The notes under the pieces: generated by a model | Seen by the model: the letters and a program-made list of their open reading frames with translations, nothing else | Databases searched by the model: none | What the model was told of the DNA's origin: nothing | In this document: in pieces, positions 59,450-64,000 of the stretch | Numbering within the stretch: the stretch's first letter is position 1 | Layout of the letters: the number at the start of each line of letters is the position of its first letter | From: Cronobacter universalis NCTC 9529 | GTDB taxonomy: Bacteria > Pseudomonadota > Gammaproteobacteria > Enterobacterales > Enterobacteriaceae | Assembly (NCBI RefSeq): GCF_001277175.1 | Contig: NZ_CP012257.1 | Coordinates: 2,542,001-2,606,000 of the forward strand | Direction: 5' to 3' | Length of the DNA: 64,000 nt | Made by a program: the position numbers and the translations under genes

Positions 59450-61149
59450 CAGAAAAGCCACATCCCGGCTTCGATAGCGTCCGCCTGCTGCGTTATCTCG
59501 TGACGGGCTTTATCGATGCGCGCGTCATCCTGGCTTTCCAGCGCCTGCTGGAATCGCGCCCCGAGATAGCTTATCTCCTCGCGCATCTCGCCGGTGTTCT
59601 CCTGATACAGACGATCGAGACGGGCCATCAGATGGGTGTTGGGCTGGCGTTCGCGCGGGTGAATTTTCAGCGCGCTCAGCTGTGCGAGGCGTTCGGCAAT
59701 CTCTTGCGGCGTCAGCACGCCGGGATTATTTTCGATAATCAGCTGATGGCGCTCGCCGGTCAGCGGCACCGTGACTTCGGCTTCCAGAATGCCATTAATG
59801 TCATAGGTAAACCGTACGTCCAGCGACACCTCGCCCGCCGGTCTCGGCGGCACCGGCACGCGCATTTTGCCGAGCTCAATGTTGTCTTTCACCATCCGGC
59901 TCTCGCCCTGGTAGATAGTAAACTCCACCATCGTCTGGTTATCGGCCAGCGTACAGACCGTTTTCACCCGGCTCACCGGCACCACCACGTTGCGCTCGAT
60001 GACCGGCAGGTAATAGCCGTCATCGTGATGGCGGCCAAAGGCTTTGACGGTTTCAATGCCCAGCGTATAAGGACAGACATCCGTCAGCACCACTTCTTCC
60101 AGCGCCGCGTCGCGTTTTTTCAGCGCCGCCTGCACGGCAGCGCCGAGCGCCACCGTCTCGTCAGGGTTTATCGACACCGACGGGAAACGGCCAAACAGGC
60201 CGGCGGCCAGGCGGCGCACCAGCGGCATACGGGTCGCGCCGCCCACCAGCAGGATCTCGTCGAGATCCGCGACACGAATGCGGGCGTCGCGCAGCGCGCG
60301 CTCAATGGGCATGCGCAGGCGGGTCAGCAGCGGCGCGAAAATATCATTCAGCTCACCCTGATGAAAGTCCTGGCTCCAGGTCTGGTCTTCGGCACGCAGC
60401 GTAAAGGTGGCGACATGTCGCTCGCCAAGCGCCTGTCGCACCCGCTCGGCCTCGCGGCGCAGGGCATGGGTGTGCGCCGCCGGGTCGGGCAGTCCGCCCG
60501 CCGCCAACTGGCGCGCCACGAACGCATCAATCAGCGCCTGGTCGAAATCTTCGCCGCCGAGAAAGTTGTCGCCTGCGCTGGCGCGCACTTCCATTACGCC
60601 TTCGAACAGCTCCAGTACCGAAACGTCAAAGGTGCCGCCGCCGAGATCGAACACCAGAAAGGTGCCCTCTTCTCCCCGACGATGCAGGCCGTAAGCCAGC
60701 GCCGCCGCGGTCGGTTCGTTAATCAGTTTTTCAACGTGCAGCCCGGCCAGTTCGCCCGCGATGCGCGTGGCTTTACGCTGGGCATCGCTGAAATACGCCG
60801 GTACGCTGATGACCGCTTCGGTGACCGTTTCGCCGCAGGCGCGCTCGATATCGTCCTTCAGGCTTTTCAGAACCAGCGCCGAGAGCTCTTCGGCGCGAAA
60901 CAGCTTATCTCCAAGCCGGACGGTCCAGGCGGTGCCCATATGACGTTTGAAAAGCGCGGTAGTGAGATGGGGGTGCGTGTGCAGGCGCTCGTGGGCGGCT
61001 TTACCGACCAGCACGCGCCCCTCGTCGTCGAGGCCGACGACGCTTGGCGTGAGCAATTCTCCCAGCGCGTTAGCGATAAGCCGTGGATGGCCTTCCTGCC
61101 AGATGGCGGCGAGGCTATTGGTGGTGCCGAGATCGATGCCGACGATCAT
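59449..61149 (-). CDS. hscC: Hsp70-family chaperone HscC
   Basis: HscC is a short, specialised Hsp70 with rapid ATPase turnover; in E. coli it works with DjlB and DjlC. The 566-residue protein has the actin-fold ATPase domain with [17 protein letters not shown] at the start. It also has [15 protein letters not shown] (about residues 178-192) and [15 protein letters not shown] (about 307-321). A shortened substrate-binding domain completes it. Unlike DnaK it lacks a long lid. The ATG at 61149 has GGGAGAACAGG upstream; the frame extends further back without support. The J-like gene starts inside its stop codon. Confidence 0.93.
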   Translation of the reverse strand: MIVGIDLGTTNSLAAIWQEGHPRLIANALGELLTPSVVGLDDEGRVLVGKAAHERLHTHPHLTTALFKRHMGTAWTVRLGDKLFRAEELSALVLKSLKDDIERACGETVTEAVISVPAYFSDAQRKATRIAGELAGLHVEKLINEPTAAALAYGLHRRGEEGTFLVFDLGGGTFDVSVLELFEGVMEVRASAGDNFLGGEDFDQALIDAFVARQLAAGGLPDPAAHTHALRREAERVRQALGERHVATFTLRAEDQTWSQDFHQGELNDIFAPLLTRLRMPIERALRDARIRVADLDEILLVGGATRMPLVRRLAAGLFGRFPSVSINPDETVALGAAVQAALKKRDAALEEVVLTDVCPYTLGIETVKAFGRHHDDGYYLPVIERNVVVPVSRVKTVCTLADNQTMVEFTIYQGESRMVKDNIELGKMRVPVPPRPAGEVSLDVRFTYDINGILEAEVTVPLTGERHQLIIENNPGVLTPQEIAERLAQLSALKIHPRERQPNTHLMARLDRLYQENTGEMREEISYLGARFQQALESQDDARIDKARHEITQQADAIEAGMWLF

Positions 61150-61264
61150 CCTGTTCTCCCTTTGCAGGTCTGCGACAGACATTGACGATGCGTGGCATCT
61201 TCTCTGAGGAGCCGGGGAAAGACAAGATGATGACCAGATTTGGTAGCGCAACGCGGCGCGCGCA

Positions 61265-61293
61265 TAAAAAAAGCCCCGGCAAAAGACCGGGGC
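61265..61293 (-). terminator. Rho-independent terminator after cutC
   Basis: On the minus strand the stem GCCCCGG/CCGGGGC is followed by seven T residues. It lies about 70 bases past the cutC stop and in front of hscC, so hscC should have its own promoter. Confidence 0.85.
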
Positions 61294-61360
61294 CTGGTAC
61301 GAGCAAGCATCATATTGGGCGACATGATGTGCGGTAAAAACTGAGGGCAAAAATCTTCGC

Positions 61361-62092
61361 TTACGAAAGCGCCGCCTTCATGGCGGCTACCGCGTCGCCA
61401 TCCACCTGGTAACGGGAGTATTCGTCAACGCTTGCGTCCGATGACATCGAGACGCCGGTATTGCGATAACGCATGGGAGAGGCTACATGGATGCCCGCCG
61501 AGCTGTGAAGCTCGTCTATCCCCTGCGTCAGGAACAGGTTAAGGTTGCTAAGCCGTACCCCTGCACCGGCCATAATGATTGGAGCACGGGATTTCTGTTT
61601 TAGTTCCGTAATTAATAAAATTCCTTTTTCCGCCGTCGCCTGCTGCCCGGAAGTCAGGATGCGCGCCACCCCGAGATCGGTTAATTCTTCCAGCGCTTTC
61701 AACGGGCTGGCGCACATATCAAAGGCGCGATGAAACGTCACCGCCATGCCGTCGGCGGCGCGCATTATTTTACGCATCCGGGCGAGATCCACCCCGCCGT
61801 CCTCATTGAGCACGCCCGTCACCAGCCCCGGAAAGCCCAGTTCGCGGATAAACGCGATATCGTCCAGCATCGCCGCGAACTCGCTCTCGCTATAGCAAAA
61901 ATCGCCGCCGCGCGGACGCACGATAGGATGAACGGGGATCGTTATCTGCGCCCGCACGCCTTTGAGCACGCCCGCGGAGGGCGTCAGGCCGCCCTCATTC
62001 ACCGCAGAGCACAGCTCAATACGGTCAGCGCCCGCCGCCTGCGCGGTCATTGCGCACGCCTGGCTGTAACAGCAGATTTCCAGTAACGCCAT
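61361..62092 (-). CDS. cutC: CutC family protein
   Basis: A 243-residue TIM-barrel protein of the CutC family, first linked to copper tolerance in E. coli; the enzymatic role is not settled and the copper phenotype has been questioned. Conserved segments are [20 protein letters not shown] with cysteines near the start, [13 protein letters not shown] (about residues 31-43), [14 protein letters not shown] [16 protein letters not shown] (about 57-72) and [10 protein letters not shown] (about 138-147). It is divergent from the aminotransferase-like gene at 62178, with 85 bases between. Confidence 0.93.
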   Translation of the reverse strand: MALLEICCYSQACAMTAQAAGADRIELCSAVNEGGLTPSAGVLKGVRAQITIPVHPIVRPRGGDFCYSESEFAAMLDDIAFIRELGFPGLVTGVLNEDGGVDLARMRKIMRAADGMAVTFHRAFDMCASPLKALEELTDLGVARILTSGQQATAEKGILLITELKQKSRAPIIMAGAGVRLSNLNLFLTQGIDELHSSAGIHVASPMRYRNTGVSMSSDASVDEYSRYQVDGDAVAAMKAALS

Positions 62093-62177
62093 GGGTAACT
62101 CCCTGTAAATAAAAGTAGTGGTCAGTCAGGGGCAAACGTCTTAGTCTGAAATCCCCTTTGCCGCAGGACAACGTATC

Positions 62178-63329
62178 ATGGCATTCAATTTTGACGAAGA
62201 GATCAACCGCCGTCACAGCGACAGCATCAAGTGGAACGCCCATGAGGAATCGGTACTGCCGATGTGGGTGGCTGATACCGATTTCCGATCCCCCGCCTGT
62301 ATTACCGATGCCCTGATGGCGCGCGTGCAGCACGGCGTGTTCGGTTACGGCGCGCATCCGCAGGAGCTGGCGGAAGCCTTCGTTGAGTGGTGCCAGCGCC
62401 GCTACCAGTGGCGCGTCGATCCGCAGTGGCTGGTGTTTATGCCAGGCATTGTCGCGGGGCTGAATCTCTCGGTGCGCGCCTTCACCACGCCTGAGGAAAC
62501 CACGGTTGCGCCCACGCCGATTTACCCGCCGTTTCGCAAATCCGCGGCGCTGGCCGGACGCGCCCAGCTTAACGCGCCGTTGCAGCCGCGCGGCGAACGG
62601 CTGGTGCTGGATCTCGAAAGCCTGCGCCCGCAGCTCACCGGGCGCGAAAAACTGCTGATGCTCTGTAATCCGCAAAACCCCGGCGGCACGGCGTACCGCC
62701 GCGACGAGCTGGAGGCGCAGCTCGCGTTCGCGCAGGAGCATGACCTTATCGTCTGCTCCGATGAAATACACTGCGATCTGATCCTCACGCCCGACGTGCA
62801 GCATATTCCGTTCGCCTCGCTGAGCGAAGACGCGGCGCGGCGCTCCATTACGCTGATGTCGCCTTCCAAAACGTTCAATATCGCCGGGCTTGGCGCGTCG
62901 GTGGCGGTCATCCCGGATGCCGCGCTGCGTCAGCGTTTCTGCGCCGCGCGCGAAGGCATTGTGCCCCATGTGGACGTACTGGCGCTGACGGCCGCCGAAG
63001 CGGCCTGGCGCGGCGGCGAACCGTGGCTTGCTGAACAGATTACGTATCTGCGGCGCAACCGCGACCGGTTATACGCGGCTGTTGAGGCGCTTGCAGGGCT
63101 TAAGATGGTGCGCCCGGAGGCGACCTATCTGGCGTGGGTCGACGCCGCAGGGCTTGGGGTGGAGAACCCGACGCGCTTCTTTAAGCGCCAGGGGCTCGGT
63201 TTCTCCCCCGGCGCGGATTTCGGCGCGCCGCAGCATGTGCGGATTAACTTCGGCTGCACGGCCGCCACGCTGGAGACCGCCATTACGCGCCTGCAACGTG
63301 CGGTCGAAGCGGCGAACGTCAGGGCTTAA
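62178..63329 (+). CDS. PatB/MalY-type PLP-dependent C-S lyase
   Basis: A 383-residue fold-type I PLP enzyme of the MalY/PatB group, which act as cystathionine or cysteine-conjugate beta-lyases and release thiols. The Schiff-base lysine is in SPSKTFNIAGLGAS (about residue 236), the PLP-contact NPQNPGG lies at about 166-172, and aspartate is in CSDEIHCD (about 198). The N-terminal stretch LPMWVADTDFRSP is typical of the group. Family members can also act as regulators (MalY), so the role is not certain. AGGACAACGTATC precedes the ATG. Its last bases overlap the convergent dehydrogenase gene by 11. Confidence 0.9.
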   Translation: MAFNFDEEINRRHSDSIKWNAHEESVLPMWVADTDFRSPACITDALMARVQHGVFGYGAHPQELAEAFVEWCQRRYQWRVDPQWLVFMPGIVAGLNLSVRAFTTPEETTVAPTPIYPPFRKSAALAGRAQLNAPLQPRGERLVLDLESLRPQLTGREKLLMLCNPQNPGGTAYRRDELEAQLAFAQEHDLIVCSDEIHCDLILTPDVQHIPFASLSEDAARRSITLMSPSKTFNIAGLGASVAVIPDAALRQRFCAAREGIVPHVDVLALTAAEAAWRGGEPWLAEQITYLRRNRDRLYAAVEALAGLKMVRPEATYLAWVDAAGLGVENPTRFFKRQGLGFSPGADFGAPQHVRINFGCTAATLETAITRLQRAVEAANVRA

Positions 63330-64000
63330 ACACCGCCCGCACGCAGCCGTCTTCTTTGTTTTTGAACATTTCATAGCCGCGCGGCGCGTCTTCCAGCGAG
63401 AAGCGGTGCGTGGCGAGGAAATCGGTGCGCAGCTCGCCCCGCGCGGCGTGATCCAGCAGGCGTTTCATGTAGGTCTGTCCGTGCTGCTGGGCGGTGCGAA
63501 TGGTTAACCCTTTGTTCATCGCCACGCCGAGCGGGAATTTATCCATCATCCCGTAGACGCCCAGAATGGCGAGCGTGCCGCCTTTACGGCAGGCGCGGAT
63601 CGCCTGGCGCAGCGCGGCGCCGATGTCGGTATGCATTTTGAGCGCCTGTTTGGTGCGGTCATAGGCGTATTCCAGCCCTTCGCCGTGCGCCTCCATGCCG
63701 ACCGCGTCGATGCAGCTGTCCGGGCCGCGACCGCCGGTTATCTCAAGCAACGCTTCGTAGATATCCACTTTGGTGTAATCCAGCGGGATCGCGCCGACAA
63801 TATCGCGCGCCATCGCCAGCCGCTCGGGGAAACGGTCAATGGCGATCACTTTCTCGGCGCCCATCAGATACGCGCTCTGGGCCGCCATCAGCCCGACGCC
63901 GCCGCAGCCCCACACCGCGACCGTATCGCCGGGGTGGATATTGCAAAAATCCGCGCCCATGTAACCCGTCGGCGCGGCATCAGAGAGAAACAGCGCCTGC
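63319..64000 (-). CDS. Zinc-dependent alcohol dehydrogenase, C-terminal part
   Basis: The minus-strand frame stays open to the right edge of the window, so the N-terminal catalytic half with its zinc sites lies outside. The visible 226 or so residues contain LFLSDAAPTGYMGAD, the NAD(P)-binding motif VWGCGGVGLMAAQ (about 50 residues in) and VIAIDRFPERLAMA. The family segment GRGPDSCIDAVGMEAHG is also seen. These features point to the medium-chain group near glutathione-independent formaldehyde dehydrogenase and Zn-type ADHs of unknown substrate. It converges on the PatB/MalY-like gene, overlapping it by 11 bases. Confidence 0.88.
   Translation of the reverse strand, partial: QALFLSDAAPTGYMGADFCNIHPGDTVAVWGCGGVGLMAAQSAYLMGAEKVIAIDRFPERLAMARDIVGAIPLDYTKVDIYEALLEITGGRGPDSCIDAVGMEAHGEGLEYAYDRTKQALKMHTDIGAALRQAIRACRKGGTLAILGVYGMMDKFPLGVAMNKGLTIRTAQQHGQTYMKRLLDHAARGELRTDFLATHRFSLEDAPRGYEMFKNKEDGCVRAVFKP

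Noticed and set aside
59500..61185. A 561-codon open frame opposite hscC
   Set aside because: Antisense shadow of hscC; composition is typical of reversed codons.

Overview
This 64 kb window is a contiguous, gene-dense piece of an Enterobacteriaceae chromosome. Nearly every gene is recognisable by protein similarity to Escherichia coli K-12, and the order from pabB to cmoB is the E. coli order from the 40-42 min region. Coding DNA is rich in GC third positions, and the E. coli genes yebQ, yobB and yebB are missing from their usual places. Together these suggest a Cronobacter-like genus rather than Escherichia itself; the genus call is inference. I see no rRNA, tRNA, insertion sequence, prophage or CRISPR array. 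Both ends cut a gene: pabB on the left and a zinc alcohol dehydrogenase on the right.

Layout. 1-4.5 kb: pabB (partial), nudL, sdaA and the c-di-GMP phosphodiesterase pdeD. 4.5-11.5 kb: yoaE, the mannose PTS operon manXYZ, yobD, then mntP behind a manganese riboswitch and two MntR-like boxes, then rlmA. 11.6-19.9 kb: the cspC-yobF unit, an extra metallo-beta-lactamase-fold gene, yebO, mgrB, yobH, kdgR, htpX with a heat-shock-type promoter, prc, proQ and msrC. 20-25.5 kb: the lipid-transport pair letA-letB, and rsmF. 25.5-27.7 kb: small genes with sigma-S-like -10 elements (yebV, yebW, a 32-codon ORF), pphA, a 30-codon ORF, and the SdsR/RyeA antisense RNA pair. 27.7-34.4 kb: copC-copD-yebY, holE, exoX, ptrB, yebE, yebF and yebG, with ten tandem copies of a 7-bp repeat upstream of yebF. 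34.5-42.8 kb: purT, then a sugar-acid and central-carbon block (eda, edd, zwf, hexR, pykA) with HexR- and GntR-like operators. 42.8-47.9 kb: lpxM, mepM and the Zur-controlled zinc importer znuA/znuCB. 47.9-53.3 kb: ruvB-ruvA (SOS), ruvC, yebC, nudB and aspS. 53.5-57.2 kb: yecD, yecE, yecN and the tRNA wobble-uridine modification pair cmoA-cmoB. 57.2-64 kb: accessory context relative to E. coli, with kbp, a J-like membrane protein overlapping hscC, cutC, a PatB/MalY-type C-S lyase and a zinc alcohol dehydrogenase.

How the genes work together. Metal handling recurs: Mn export (mntP, possibly yoaE), Cu (copC-copD-yebY), and Zn import next to a Zn endopeptidase (znuA-mepM). A second theme is carbon flow, with mannose PTS entry, Entner-Doudoroff and pentose phosphate entry, pyruvate kinase, and the regulators KdgR and HexR in one segment. 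A third is envelope upkeep: htpX, prc, letAB, lpxM and mepM. Two LexA boxes place ruvAB and yebG in the SOS response.

I found no wholly new multi-gene system. The strongest leads for something undescribed are the heptanucleotide repeat upstream of yebF, the two small convergent membrane-peptide ORFs beside SdsR, and the hscC/J-like protein pair whose J region has RPD where HPD is expected. Family comparisons are from memory, not from searches.
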